This document shows, piece after piece, positions 34,614 through 43,620 of a DNA stretch of 64,000 nucleotides. The notes beneath the pieces were generated by a model. That model saw only the letters and a program-made list of their open reading frames with translations, was not told the DNA's origin and ran no database searches. The stretch's first letter is position 1. Each line of letters begins with the position of its first letter. The DNA is taken from assembly GCF_022179385.1 (NCBI RefSeq), contig NZ_BPQS01000008.1, forward strand, positions 1 to 64,000, written 5' to 3'. The DNA is from Methylobacterium longum (lineage in GTDB: Bacteria; Pseudomonadota; Alphaproteobacteria; Rhizobiales; Beijerinckiaceae). Made by a program: the position numbers and the translations under genes.

Positions 34614-35777
34614 TCAGGGCCAGACGCGCAGCGCCACCGGGCGGCGGAACAGGTCGCGATCCGAGGTGATCGTGCAGCCCTCGACGCGCAGGCTCGCGTA
34701 GGTCAGGAGCGCCGCGTCGCCGACATCGTCGAAGTTGCGCCCCGTCGCGTCCGGATCGAGGAGCGACGGGTAGGCGATGAGCGGGCTCCTGGCGGTGCAG
34801 GGATCGTCGTAGAGCGTGGCACCTGCGACCAGCAGGCGCGGAGTGTCCCAGGTGATCAGGTCGCGGGAGGACGTCCAGTAGAAGCCGGATTCGGCGAAGC
34901 CGTCGCCGGCCTTGGCCATGAACACGGCGATCCAGGCCCCCGAGCCGCGGTGGCGGACCACGGCCCCGACAGGCCCCGGGAACGGTCCGACCGGCCGGCA
35001 GGTGGCCGGGCTCGCGCGGGTGGCGAGATAGGGGTCCGGGAAGGCTGCTGTGAAGCCCGTGCCGGTCCAGGCGCGCCAGCGGGTCGGGTCGGCGGGATCG
35101 TCGCTGCGGAACAGGCAGAGTCCCGCCTCCTGATCGCTGCCGGGGCGGGTCCAGCCCGTGGTCGAGGCGAGGAAGTACCGCCAGCGCCCGTCCGCCACGA
35201 TGTTGGAGGGGTTGAAGAAACCCCGGTGATGGCCCTGGTCGACCTCCTGCCGGAACGGGGCCGCGGCCACCACGGCGGGCGGGGTCTTGCGCGTGAAGCT
35301 GCGCCCCCCGTCCACGGAGGCGGCGGCCGTGATCGTGTTGTACCAGCAGGCCATGTAGGTCCCCGCCTTGCAGCGGCCGGGATGCTCGTTGGCCTGGTAC
35401 TCGTGGTGGAGGAGCGCGGCCACGCGGACACCGTCCTCGGTCCAGGTGGCGGTGATCCAGGAGCGGTCGTCGTAGGCCGCCGGATCGGATTTCTCACCGG
35501 ACTCGAGCACCACCGTGCAGTCGAGCTTGAGATGGCCGAGATCCGGGCCGCGCAGCGCCCGGTTGCGGTAATGCATGCCGTAGAGCGCCACCGCCCCGGA
35601 GGCGTCCCGGAAGGCGCGCGCGGACGCGTCCGGGACATCGGCTCCGTCGCAGGCGTCGCGGCCCGCCTTGAAGATGAGGGTGGGCGGCCCGACCAGGGTC
35701 AGGGCGGAGAGCGGCGGATCGGGCGCGGCTCGGGCCGGGAGGGCCAGAAGGAGGGCTGGCGCCAGCCACCGAGCCAC
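34614..35777 (-). CDS. Exported protein, probable beta-propeller fold, unknown function
   Basis: The 387-residue frame has a signal peptide (WLAPALLLALPARA, cut near residue 17) when begun at GTG 35777; the longer frame to 35972 is out-of-context sequence. The mature part contains repeated Trp/Asp-rich segments (DDRSWITATWTEDGVRV, ASVDGGRSFTRKTPP, ADGRWRYFLASTTGW, YWTSSRDLITWDTPRLL) typical of five-bladed glycosidase-like (GH43/GH32) or sialidase-like propellers, including an SxDGGxSF Asp-box-like motif. Six or more cysteines suggest periplasmic disulfides. No catalytic triad could be assigned with confidence. Confidence 0.65.
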   Translation of the reverse strand: MARWLAPALLLALPARAAPDPPLSALTLVGPPTLIFKAGRDACDGADVPDASARAFRDASGAVALYGMHYRNRALRGPDLGHLKLDCTVVLESGEKSDPAAYDDRSWITATWTEDGVRVAALLHHEYQANEHPGRCKAGTYMACWYNTITAAASVDGGRSFTRKTPPAVVAAAPFRQEVDQGHHRGFFNPSNIVADGRWRYFLASTTGWTRPGSDQEAGLCLFRSDDPADPTRWRAWTGTGFTAAFPDPYLATRASPATCRPVGPFPGPVGAVVRHRGSGAWIAVFMAKAGDGFAESGFYWTSSRDLITWDTPRLLVAGATLYDDPCTARSPLIAYPSLLDPDATGRNFDDVGDAALLTYASLRVEGCTITSDRDLFRRPVALRVWP

Positions 35778-36070
35778 GCGATCGAGGCGCGATGCCCGCC
35801 CTCCCCCCTCAGCGGCGGAGGGCTTCCCCTGCCGCGGGGGGAGAGAGCCGCGCGGAGCCGCTCGCTCCGCACGGGCCAACGGACATGCGTAAACACCGTG
35901 CCCCCCGGCTGGGGGCGACAGCGGCGCGTGCCATCTCCGGAAGATCCAGTCCGCCCAGTCCATGGCCGCCATCCGGCTGCGTCCCGGCCACGCCTGGACA
36001 AACGGGGCGAGATTCGCTTGAGAATTCTTACAGAGTGCTTGCCGCCCGGCGGCCCGACCGAAAGTCCCCC

Positions 36071-36679
36071 ATGCTGCTCCTGATCCTCGGGCTCGTGCTG
36101 TTCCTCGGCACGCACGCCTTCTCGATGGCCCGCACCCGGCGCGCCGAGATCGTCGGTCGGATCGGCGAGGGCCGCTACAAGCTCGGCTACACGGCCCTGT
36201 CGCTGCTGGGGCTGGTTCTGATCGGCGTCGGCTTCCACGATTACCGGCTCAACGGCTACATCCCGGTCTGGGACCCGCCGGTCTGGACGCGCCACCTCGC
36301 CCTGACGCTCGTCTGGCTGGCCTTCGTCAGCCTCGCCGCCGCCTACCTGCCGGGTCATATCCGCGCCAAGGCCAAGCACCCGATGCTGCTGGCCGTGAAG
36401 ATCTGGGCGACCGCGCACCTCCTGGCCAACGGCGATCTGGGCTCGATGCTGCTGTTCGGCGGCTTCCTGGCCTGGGCGGTCTCGGCCCGGATCAGCGCCA
36501 AGCGCCGGGCGCTGCCCGCAGGCGCGGTGGCGGCCCAGCACGGCGGCCCCGCGGTGGCGCCCCAGGGCTGGCGCAACGACATCCTGGCGGTCGTGATCGG
36601 CACGGCCGCATGGTTCGTCTTCGCCCGCTACCTGCACTACCCGGTGATCGGCGTCCCGGTCTGGCCGGGCGTCAGCTGA
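36071..36679 (+). CDS. NnrU family membrane protein
   Basis: The 202-residue protein has about five or six membrane segments and the NnrU hallmarks ILGLVLFLGTHAFSM and HPMLLAVKIWATAHLLANGD. NnrU is associated with nitrite/nitric-oxide reduction in denitrifiers and is homologous to 15-cis-zeta-carotene isomerase (Z-ISO), where the two histidines ligate heme. No denitrification genes are adjacent. ATG 36071 is the first start that gives the conserved N-terminus. Confidence 0.85.
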   Translation: MLLLILGLVLFLGTHAFSMARTRRAEIVGRIGEGRYKLGYTALSLLGLVLIGVGFHDYRLNGYIPVWDPPVWTRHLALTLVWLAFVSLAAAYLPGHIRAKAKHPMLLAVKIWATAHLLANGDLGSMLLFGGFLAWAVSARISAKRRALPAGAVAAQHGGPAVAPQGWRNDILAVVIGTAAWFVFARYLHYPVIGVPVWPGVS

Positions 36680-36773
36680 GACGCCGCCTGTCGCCAACCC
36701 GGCGCCCGTGTGTTAGGCGCGGGGCTCAACCGAGGTACGAGGTGGCCCGCCGACCCAGGCGCGCCGGGATACG

Positions 36774-37484
36774 ATGGCCGAGAACAACGAGTTCCTTCGC
36801 GAGGTCGACGAGGATTACCGGCGCGACCGGATCCTCCAGATCTGGAAGCGCTACAGCGGCGTGATCATCGCGCTGGCCGTGCTGCTGGTGGCGGGCGTCG
36901 CGGGCTGGCGCTACTGGCAGAACCAGCAGCGCGTGGCGGCCGAGACGGCCTCGGTGCAGTTCGACGACGCCAACCGCCTCGCCAAGGACGGCAAGGCCGC
37001 GGAGGCCGACAAGGCCTTCGACGCCCTCGAGGCGCAGGGCCCGGCGGGCTACCGCCTGCTGGCCCGGTTCCGCGCGGCGGCCGAGGCCGGCAAGCGCGAC
37101 GCGGCGGCCGGTGCCAAGGACTTCGACACGCTCGCCGACGATTCCGGCCTGGGCGACGGCCTGCGCGACCTCGCACGGCTGCGCGCCGCGCTGCTGCGCC
37201 TCGACGGCCCTAACCCCGATCCGGCCCTCGCCAACCTCCAGGGCCTGGCCGCCGGAACGCCGTTCCGCCACACCGCCCGCGAGATGCTGGGCCTCGCCGC
37301 CCTGAAGAAGGGCGACTTCGAGGATGCCGGCCGCTGGTTCGATCAGATCGTGGCCGATCCCGAAACCCCGCGGAACCTGCGCGAGCGCATCGAGGTCTAC
37401 GCCGCGATCGTCGCGGGCGGCCCCGTCACGGTGACCGAGGCCAAGACCGAGGCCGCGGCCCCGCCCCCACCGATCACGCGTTGA
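36774..37484 (+). CDS. YfgM-like TPR membrane protein
   Basis: The 236-residue protein has a short cytoplasmic N-terminus (FLREVDEDYRRDRILQIWKRY), one membrane segment (GVIIALAVLLVAGVAGW, about 29-45) and a periplasmic TPR-like region. This is the architecture of the ancillary SecYEG translocon subunit YfgM. It stands 29 bases upstream of der, the same order as in many proteobacteria except that a bamB gene usually intervenes; none is present here. Confidence 0.85.
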   Translation: MAENNEFLREVDEDYRRDRILQIWKRYSGVIIALAVLLVAGVAGWRYWQNQQRVAAETASVQFDDANRLAKDGKAAEADKAFDALEAQGPAGYRLLARFRAAAEAGKRDAAAGAKDFDTLADDSGLGDGLRDLARLRAALLRLDGPNPDPALANLQGLAAGTPFRHTAREMLGLAALKKGDFEDAGRWFDQIVADPETPRNLRERIEVYAAIVAGGPVTVTEAKTEAAAPPPPITR

Positions 37485-37513
37485 TCCCCGCACGAACCGC
37501 TTAGAGAACGACC

Positions 37514-38866
37514 ATGGACATGCCGACCGTCGCGATCGTCGGACGGCCGAACGTCGGCAAGTCGACCCTGTTCAACCGCCTCGTGGGCAAGAAGCTCGCG
37601 CTGGTCGACGACCGCCCGGGCGTCACCCGCGACCGGCGCGAGGGCGACGTGACCTTCGGCGGCCTCCAGTTCCGGGTGATCGACACCGCCGGGCTCGAAG
37701 AGGCGGACGCCCAGACCCTCACGGGCCGGATGCGGATGCAGACCGAGGCCGCGATCCTCGCCGCCGACGTGGTGCTGTTCGTGATCGACGCCCGCGCCGG
37801 CGTGCTGCCGGCCGACCAGCCCTTCGCCGAGCTGGTGCGCCGCGCCGGCAGCCCGGTGATCCTGATCGCCAACAAGGCCGAGGGCGGCGCCGGCCTCGCC
37901 GGAGCCTACGAGGCCTTCACCCTCGGGCTCGGCGACCCGATCCCGTTCTCCGCCGAACACGGCGAGGGCCTGGGCGAGCTGCACGAGGCGCTCAAGGGCG
38001 CCCTGCCCCCGCGCGAGGACGACGACGAGGAGGAGGACGCGGACGCCCCCGGCGGTCGCGCCCTGAAGGTCGCCATCGTGGGCCGCCCGAATGCCGGCAA
38101 GTCGACGCTGATCAACCGGATGCTCGGCGAGGACCGGCTGCTCGTCGGCCCCGAGGCCGGCATCACCCGCGATTCCATCTCCCTCGACTGGGAGTGGCGC
38201 GGGCGCCGCATCAAGCTGCACGACACCGCCGGCATGCGCCGCCGCGCCCGGATCGACGACAAGCTGGAGAAGCTCGCGGTCTCCGACGGGTTGCGCGCTG
38301 TGCGCTTCGCCGAGGTGGTGGTGGTGCTCCTCGACGCCACGATCCCGTTCGAGAAGCAGGATCTCACCATCGTCGACCTCGTCGAGAGCGAGGGCCGCGC
38401 CCTGGTGATCGGCCTCAACAAGTGGGATCTGGTGGCCGACCAGCCCGGCCTGCTCAAGCAGCTGCGCGAGGATTGCACCCGGCTGCTGCCGCAGGTGCGC
38501 GGCGTCGCCGTGGTGCCGCTCTCGGGGCTGGCCGGCGACGGCGTCGACAAGCTGATGCAGGCGGTGGTGCAGGCCGCCGAGGTCTGGGATACCCGGATCT
38601 CGACCTCGCGCATCAACGACTGGCTGAGCGAGGCGACCTCCCGCAACCCGCCTCCGGCGGTATCGGGCCGGCGGATCAAGATCCGCTACGCCACGCAGGT
38701 GAAGAGCCGCCCGCCGCACTTCGCGCTGTTCGGCAACCAGCTCAACGCCCTGCCGAAATCCTACACCCGCTACCTCGTGAACGGCCTGCGCGAGGCGTTC
38801 GAGCTGCCGGGCACGCCGATCCGGCTGTCGCTCCGGACCTCGCAGAACCCGTTCGACAAGGGCTGA
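37514..38866 (+). CDS. der: Ribosome-biogenesis GTPase Der (EngA)
   Basis: Der is an essential GTPase for 50S ribosome maturation. The 450-residue protein has two G domains in tandem, with P-loops GRPNVGKST (about 8-16) and GRPNAGKST (about 194-202). It has NKAE and NKWD guanine motifs and a C-terminal KH-like domain with [15 protein letters not shown]. An acidic linker ([10 protein letters not shown]) joins the domains. It is probably co-transcribed with the upstream yfgM-like gene. Confidence 0.98.
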   Translation: MDMPTVAIVGRPNVGKSTLFNRLVGKKLALVDDRPGVTRDRREGDVTFGGLQFRVIDTAGLEEADAQTLTGRMRMQTEAAILAADVVLFVIDARAGVLPADQPFAELVRRAGSPVILIANKAEGGAGLAGAYEAFTLGLGDPIPFSAEHGEGLGELHEALKGALPPREDDDEEEDADAPGGRALKVAIVGRPNAGKSTLINRMLGEDRLLVGPEAGITRDSISLDWEWRGRRIKLHDTAGMRRRARIDDKLEKLAVSDGLRAVRFAEVVVVLLDATIPFEKQDLTIVDLVESEGRALVIGLNKWDLVADQPGLLKQLREDCTRLLPQVRGVAVVPLSGLAGDGVDKLMQAVVQAAEVWDTRISTSRINDWLSEATSRNPPPAVSGRRIKIRYATQVKSRPPHFALFGNQLNALPKSYTRYLVNGLREAFELPGTPIRLSLRTSQNPFDKG

Positions 38867-38928
38867 GCGGCCTCCGCCCGACGGTGGCAGCGTCCAGCCG
38901 GCCCGAGCGAGGCCGGGCGGGACCTGCC

Positions 38929-40047
38929 CTACCGCGCCGCCGCGGCGATCCAGTCCACCGCCGCCGCCAGCGCGGCGCGCTCGTCTCGGCCGTCGGCAAG
39001 CGCCGCCTCGTACGCGCCGATTTGCCCGTCCGCGCTCGTGCCCTCGGCGACGATCCTCCGGGCACGGCCCACCTCGGCGGCGCAGCCGAGGGCGTCCGCG
39101 TCCTCCGCCACCAGGGCGAGCACCGCCTCCAGCACCTCGGGGAACGGCACCGCCGCGCCCCGCGCCTCGTCGATCAGCGTCGCCTGCACGCCGCTGTGCT
39201 GGGTCCGCCACAGGTTCTCCGAGGCCAGCGCCCGCGAGACGCCGTCGAGGCCGGCATGGAGGTCCGGCCGGCGCACGCACAGGCGCACGAGGCAGCGGAA
39301 CAGGGCGGCGATGCACAGGGAATCGTCGAGCCGCGTGCAGGCATCGGCGATGCGCAGCTCCAGCGTCGGGAACTTGATCGACGGCCGCAGCGACCACCAC
39401 AGGAAGCTCGCATCCGCGATCGCGCCCGAGCGGGTCATGATGTCGACGAACCGCGCGTGGGCGGCGGCGTCGGCGAAGATCTCCGGCAGGCCGGTGCGGG
39501 GCAGTTCACCGAAGACGCTGAGCCGGTAGGCCCTCAGGCCGGTCGCCTCGCCCTGCCAGAACGGCGAGGAGGCCGAGAGGGCGAGCAGCAGCGGCTGGAA
39601 CGGCAGCAACCGGTTCATCAGGTCGACGCGGGCCTCCGGGTCCGGCACCTCGACGTGGACGTGCATCCCGCAGATCAGCGCCCGCCGGGCCGCGATGCCG
39701 ACATCCGACAGGATGCCCTGGTAGCGCGCGCCGTCGGTGGCGGTCTGGCGGGCCCAGCGCGCCAGGGGATGGGTGCCGCAGGCCAGCAGGCTCAGGCCGT
39801 GGTCGGCGGCGATCCCGGCGAGCCGCGCCCGCTGGCCGCCGAGATTCGACCGGGCAGCCTGGGCGTCGGTGAGCGGCGGCGTGCAGACCTCGACCTGCGC
39901 GGCGACCAGCTCGCGCCCGGTCTCGGGCAGCTCCGCCTCCACGCGGGCATGGAAGGCGGCGAGGTCGCCGCGCGGCGTGCCGCGGGTCTCGGCATCGGCG
40001 AGGAAATACTCCTCCTCGATGCCGAAACGGTAGCTGTGGGCGCTCAT
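38929..40047 (-). CDS. Carboxylate-amine ligase, YbdK/GCS2 type
   Basis: The 372-residue protein belongs to the glutamate-cysteine ligase 2 family (YbdK), which has weak gamma-glutamylcysteine ligase activity in Escherichia coli. It starts YRFGIEEEYFLAD, a Mg/ATP-binding signature, and has GMHVHVEVPD and SASSPFWQG further on. ATG 40047 follows a purine-rich GGAGAGCAGG. It is convergent with der. The physiological substrate is not known. Confidence 0.88.
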   Translation of the reverse strand: MSAHSYRFGIEEEYFLADAETRGTPRGDLAAFHARVEAELPETGRELVAAQVEVCTPPLTDAQAARSNLGGQRARLAGIAADHGLSLLACGTHPLARWARQTATDGARYQGILSDVGIAARRALICGMHVHVEVPDPEARVDLMNRLLPFQPLLLALSASSPFWQGEATGLRAYRLSVFGELPRTGLPEIFADAAAHARFVDIMTRSGAIADASFLWWSLRPSIKFPTLELRIADACTRLDDSLCIAALFRCLVRLCVRRPDLHAGLDGVSRALASENLWRTQHSGVQATLIDEARGAAVPFPEVLEAVLALVAEDADALGCAAEVGRARRIVAEGTSADGQIGAYEAALADGRDERAALAAAVDWIAAAAR

Positions 40048-40261
40048 CCTGCTCTCCGGGCACTGACCGCTACGACATAGGGACCGCGCATGGGGTTTCG
40101 ACGGGTCGCGGCCGCTTCCTCTCGCATCGGTCCGAAACCGGGATCGCCCCGGACGATCCCGCATCCGGCCCGGGATTCCGTCACGGACCCTGAAACTTCC
40201 CGGCCCGCCATCCCCGTAGAGGCCTGCGACGCCCATTCGGGTGCTCTGTACGGGAGCCAAC

Positions 40262-40813
40262 ATGTCCAGAACGCTTCGTCGTCTCGCCTTCGGCCTCGGT
40301 CTCGCCGCCGCGGTTGCGACCCCCGCCCTCGCCAAGAACCCGATGGTGGGCGGCGCGCCGATGTACGCCAGCAAGACCATCGTCGAGAACGCGGTCAACT
40401 CGAAGGATCACACCACCCTGGTGGCCGCCGTGAAGGCCGCCGGCCTCGTGGACACCCTGTCGGGACCCGGTCCCTTCACGGTGTTCGCGCCGACGAACGC
40501 CGCCTTCGCCAAGCTGCCGCCGGGCACGGTCGAGACGCTGGTCCAGCCGCAGAACAAGGCGCAGCTCACCAGCATCCTGACCTATCACGTGGTGCCGGGT
40601 GTCTACACGGCCAAGGATCTGATGGCGGCGGCCCGCCAGGGCGGCGGCCAGGCCGAGCTGAAGACCGTTCAGGGCGAGCCGCTCACGGTCACGACCCGGG
40701 GCAAGAAGGTCATGGTCACCGACGCCAAAGGTAACACCGCGCTGGTGACGACCGCCAACGTCATGCAGTCGAACGGCGTGATCCACGTGATCAACGGCGT
40801 GCTGCTGCCCTGA
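40262..40813 (+). CDS. Fasciclin (FAS1) domain secreted protein
   Basis: The 183-residue protein has a signal peptide (MSRTLRRLAFGLGLAAAVATPALA) and one FAS1 domain with GPFTVFAPTNAAFAKLP, LTYHVVPG and NGVIHVINGVLLP, the H1 and H2 motifs. FAS1 proteins act in cell adhesion or at the cell surface. It is convergent with an anti-sigma/ECF sigma pair, an association also known from mycobacterial SigK-RskA and MPT70/83. ATG 40262 follows GGGAG. Confidence 0.92.
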   Translation: MSRTLRRLAFGLGLAAAVATPALAKNPMVGGAPMYASKTIVENAVNSKDHTTLVAAVKAAGLVDTLSGPGPFTVFAPTNAAFAKLPPGTVETLVQPQNKAQLTSILTYHVVPGVYTAKDLMAAARQGGGQAELKTVQGEPLTVTTRGKKVMVTDAKGNTALVTTANVMQSNGVIHVINGVLLP

Positions 40814-40854
40814 CGCGATCCGGGGCGGCCCGTCCTCCGCCCCGTGAGGTCCCC

Positions 40855-40881
40855 GCCCCCTCCGGCCAAGCCGGAGGGGGC
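40855..40881. terminator. Bidirectional terminator between fasciclin and anti-sigma genes
   Basis: A perfect 12-bp stem, GCCCCCTCCGGC with its complement around a CAA loop, sits between the convergent gene ends (40813 and 40916). It lacks a T tract, but its position and strength suit a two-way terminator. Confidence 0.65.
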
Positions 40882-40915
40882 ATCGGCGGTTCGGCACCGC
40901 CGCTCAATCGCAGGT

Positions 40916-41671
40916 TTAATCGCGGATCAGGCGGCCCGAATAGATGGCCGGGCCGGTCGGCTTTCCGTCCGGCGCCCCGCCTTTCGGCTCGACCGTGACC
41001 GCGAAGGTCGCGGTCTCGGTGCGGGTGCGCAGGGCTGCCGGGATCGGCAGACGCGCCGTTTCGCCCGGGACGAGGCCGAGGGATTGCGGGGCCGCCCCCG
41101 CGTCGATGTACCAGAGCTCGAGGCTCCGCTCGGGCGGCGTCTCGGCCGCGAGGCTGCGCACCTGCACGACGCCCGCCCGCAGATCGACGCGCACGATGAG
41201 GGCCGGGAGCGTCCCACCCCGGTCGACGACGGCCAGATAGTGGGGCGGCTCCCGGAGCGCCGCGGTGCCCCCGGCGGCGATCCAGAGCGCGAGGCCCGCC
41301 GCGAGGGCCGCCGCGGTCGCCGCGGTCATCCGCCAGCGCCGGACCCTGCGCTCCAGGCGGACGATCCGGTCGCCGGCGGCGACGGGATGGGCGGGGACGG
41401 CATCGGCGTCGACGGCCGCTCCGGCGGCCGGACGGATCCTGGCCGCGATGGCTGTCCAGAGCGCGGGATCGGGCGCGACGGCCGGTATCGTGGCGGCGAG
41501 GGGTGCCAGCCGCGCCTCCCAGGCCGCGACCGCGCTGCGCAGATCCGCCCGCGCCTCCAGCGCCTCCGCGAAGGCGGCGCGTTCGTCCGGCGACAGAGTG
41601 CCGAGGACATACTCGCCCGCCGCGAGGTCGGGATCGTCCTGCCAGTCGGGCGGGATGCCGGATCCGCTCAT
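40916..41671 (-). CDS. Anti-sigma factor, RskA type
   Basis: The 251-residue protein has a cytoplasmic N-terminal domain (DLAAGEYVLGTLSPDERAAFAE), one membrane segment near 115-133 (TAATAAALAAGLALWIAAGG) and the RskA-type periplasmic domain (HYLAVVDRGG..., LELWYIDAGAAPQSLG, TFAVTVEPKGG). It should hold the ECF sigma factor at the membrane until a periplasmic signal triggers its proteolysis. ATG 41671 overlaps the sigma gene stop (ATGA), as in known sigK-rskA operons. Confidence 0.92.
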   Translation of the reverse strand: MSGSGIPPDWQDDPDLAAGEYVLGTLSPDERAAFAEALEARADLRSAVAAWEARLAPLAATIPAVAPDPALWTAIAARIRPAAGAAVDADAVPAHPVAAGDRIVRLERRVRRWRMTAATAAALAAGLALWIAAGGTAALREPPHYLAVVDRGGTLPALIVRVDLRAGVVQVRSLAAETPPERSLELWYIDAGAAPQSLGLVPGETARLPIPAALRTRTETATFAVTVEPKGGAPDGKPTGPAIYSGRLIRD

Positions 41672-42279
41672 GGGGTCTCCAGGCAGGTGCGCAGGCTGAG
41701 CAGACCCCGGCGGAGCCAGGTCTTGATCGTGTTCACGGGCCGATCGAAACGCGTGGCGAGTTCCTCGCGGGACCAGCCCTCGCAATAGGCGAGGACGAGG
41801 CAATCGCGCTGGGGCATGGCGACCTGATCGAGGCACTGGGCCAGGGCATCGCGCCGGGCGAGATCGGCCTCCCCGTCGCTCGTGTCGGCCAAGCGCTCGA
41901 ACCAGCCGTCCTCGGCCTGCGTCAGGCGGGCGGACCTGTCCTGTCGCAGGCGGTCGATCGCCCGGTGGCGAGCGATCGCGATGAGCCAGGGAAGGGGTGC
42001 GCCGGCCAGGGGATCATAGCTGCCGGACCGCTGCCAGATGCGCACGAACACCTCCTGCAGCGTGTCCTCGGCGGCGGCTCGGTCCTTCAGGATACGGAGG
42101 ATGATCCCGAGAAGTTTCGGGGCGGTCGCATCGTAGAGAGCCTGGAGTGCGGCGCGCTCCCCCCGGGCGACACCCTCGATCAGCCGTGCGAGATCCGCTT
42201 CGCGTTGCGCGCTCCCCAAGGCCTCGTCCCCCCAGACGGCGCCGTTCTGCCGATGCGCCGGCCGCCCAAGCCAGACCAT
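41668..42279 (-). CDS. ECF sigma factor (SigK-like)
   Basis: The 203-residue protein has sigma region 2 (ALYDATAPKLLGIILRILKDRAAAEDTLQEVFVRIW, then WLIAIARHRAIDRLR) and region 4 (MPQRDCLVLAYCEGWSREELATRF, followed by NTIKTWLRRGL). It is paired with the RskA-type anti-sigma factor immediately downstream. The likely targets include its own operon and possibly the adjacent fasciclin gene, by analogy with mycobacteria. Its own promoter would lie in 42280-42337. Confidence 0.92.
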   Translation of the reverse strand: MVWLGRPAHRQNGAVWGDEALGSAQREADLARLIEGVARGERAALQALYDATAPKLLGIILRILKDRAAAEDTLQEVFVRIWQRSGSYDPLAGAPLPWLIAIARHRAIDRLRQDRSARLTQAEDGWFERLADTSDGEADLARRDALAQCLDQVAMPQRDCLVLAYCEGWSREELATRFDRPVNTIKTWLRRGLLSLRTCLETP

Positions 42280-42337
42280 AGCCTGATTTCGTCCTGAACC
42301 GGGAGGGGGGGGCGGACCGTTCTCGCCGACCGGCCGC

Positions 42338-42748
42338 TCAGGCCCCCCGCAGCGGCCCGCCCACCAGCCACGCGGGATCGAACCAGCGGTCGGCCTCGCC
42401 GTCGTAGGGCAGGCGCGTGATATCCCAGTTCTGGATGTACTTGGCGTAGACGTTCCACACCGCGATGCCGCCGCCCACGAAGATCCGCCGGCCCGGATAG
42501 CGCTTGAGCACCTGCTCAGGATCCTCGTGGCTGCGGATCACGTCGATGGTGCGGTCCCTGAAGGCGAAGTCGGGTACCGAGGCCACGGTCTTCGGCCCGG
42601 CGATCAGCACGTGGCCCATGGTCAGCGCGAAGAAGCGCGTCACGTCCTCCACGAAGAGGGGATCGGTGTTGCCCTCCCAGGGCAGGTGGCCGTTCAGGCC
42701 GAGCTGGCCCCGCAGGCCGATCGCACAGATGCAGCGGACGTCGATCAT
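42338..42748 (-). CDS. dmrA: DHFR-like reductase, probable dihydromethanopterin reductase DmrA
   Basis: The 136-residue protein is a short DHFR-fold enzyme: MIDVRCICAIGLRGQLGLNGHLPW, then GHVLIAGPKTVASVP and RRIFVGGGIAVWNVY with the NADPH-binding GGG. It is shorter and more divergent than housekeeping DHFR. It resembles DmrA, which reduces dihydromethanopterin in the last step of tetrahydromethanopterin synthesis for formaldehyde oxidation in Methylobacterium. The symbol rests on remembered similarity; an ordinary folate reductase remains possible. It is followed upstream by an SDR gene in the same orientation. Confidence 0.65.
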   Translation of the reverse strand: MIDVRCICAIGLRGQLGLNGHLPWEGNTDPLFVEDVTRFFALTMGHVLIAGPKTVASVPDFAFRDRTIDVIRSHEDPEQVLKRYPGRRIFVGGGIAVWNVYAKYIQNWDITRLPYDGEADRWFDPAWLVGGPLRGA

Positions 42749-42805
42749 CGTGAACCCTAAACCCTGCGGGCTGCGCCCGCGACCCGCCGGGGCCGCAGAC
42801 CCCCT

Positions 42806-43555
42806 TCACTCGGGCGCGCGGAAACTCAGCACCCGGTCGGTGGGGAAATCATAGAGCTTGCCGGTCTCCGTCCAGGCCGGGGCGGACAGCCGCACGAAAT
42901 GGGGTGCGAGATCCTCCGGCGTCCGGAGCGTCTCGGGATCCTCGCCCGGCATGGCCGAGCGGCGCATGCCGGTGCGCAGCGGGCCCGGGTTGAGCAGCAT
43001 GGCCTTGATCGCCGTGCTCTCGTTCTCGGCCGCGTAGGTGCGCACCAGCGCTTCCAGAGCGGCCTTCGAGACCGAGTACGGTCCCCAGTAGGGCCGGCAC
43101 TTCGAGGCCGCCCCCGACGAGACGAAGATCGCCCGCCCGGCATCCGACATGCGCAGCAGCGGGTCGAGGGACCGGATCAGGCGCCAGTTGGCGGTGACGT
43201 TCACGTCCATCACCTGCCCCCAGATCTTCGGGGTGATGTGGCCGATCGGCATGAGCGCGCCGAGGATGCCGGCATTGGCGATCAGGATGTCGAGCCGCTT
43301 CCAGCGCGCGTTGATCGCCGCGCCGAGGCGGTCGATCGCGTCGTAATCGGCGAGGTCGAAGGGCACGAGGGTGGCGCTGGAGCCGGCCGCCCGCACGGCA
43401 TCGTCCAGCTCCTCCAGGGCGCCGACCGTGCGCGCCACCGCGATCACGTGCGCCCCCGCTTCGGCAAGCGCCAGGGCGGCGGCGCGCCCGATGCCGCGGG
43501 ACGCGCCGGTGACCACCGCGACGCGGCCTTCCAGGGGTTTCTGAGTCTCAGCCAT
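42806..43555 (-). CDS. SDR-family oxidoreductase (YciK-like)
   Basis: The 249-residue short-chain dehydrogenase has the NADP-binding VVTGASRGIGRAAALALAEAG (about 14-34), NAGILGAL, the catalytic Ser in VSSGAASK and YSVSKAALEALV with the Tyr/Lys pair. It lies downstream of purF in the same direction with 65 bases between, and upstream of the dmrA-like gene. The substrate is unknown. Confidence 0.88.
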   Translation of the reverse strand: MAETQKPLEGRVAVVTGASRGIGRAAALALAEAGAHVIAVARTVGALEELDDAVRAAGSSATLVPFDLADYDAIDRLGAAINARWKRLDILIANAGILGALMPIGHITPKIWGQVMDVNVTANWRLIRSLDPLLRMSDAGRAIFVSSGAASKCRPYWGPYSVSKAALEALVRTYAAENESTAIKAMLLNPGPLRTGMRRSAMPGEDPETLRTPEDLAPHFVRLSAPAWTETGKLYDFPTDRVLSFRAPE

Positions 43556-43620
43556 GGCGTGGATCTAGCGCAGTTCCGCCTGCGGGGGATGGCCGACCGC
43601 GGACGGAATCCGCAGATCCG

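Noticed and set aside
33756-36083. 775-codon plus-strand open frame
   Set aside because: The translation is low-complexity Arg/Gly/Pro sequence antisense to the five-residue-repeat and propeller genes, which have signal peptides, ribosome-binding sites and protein-like composition.
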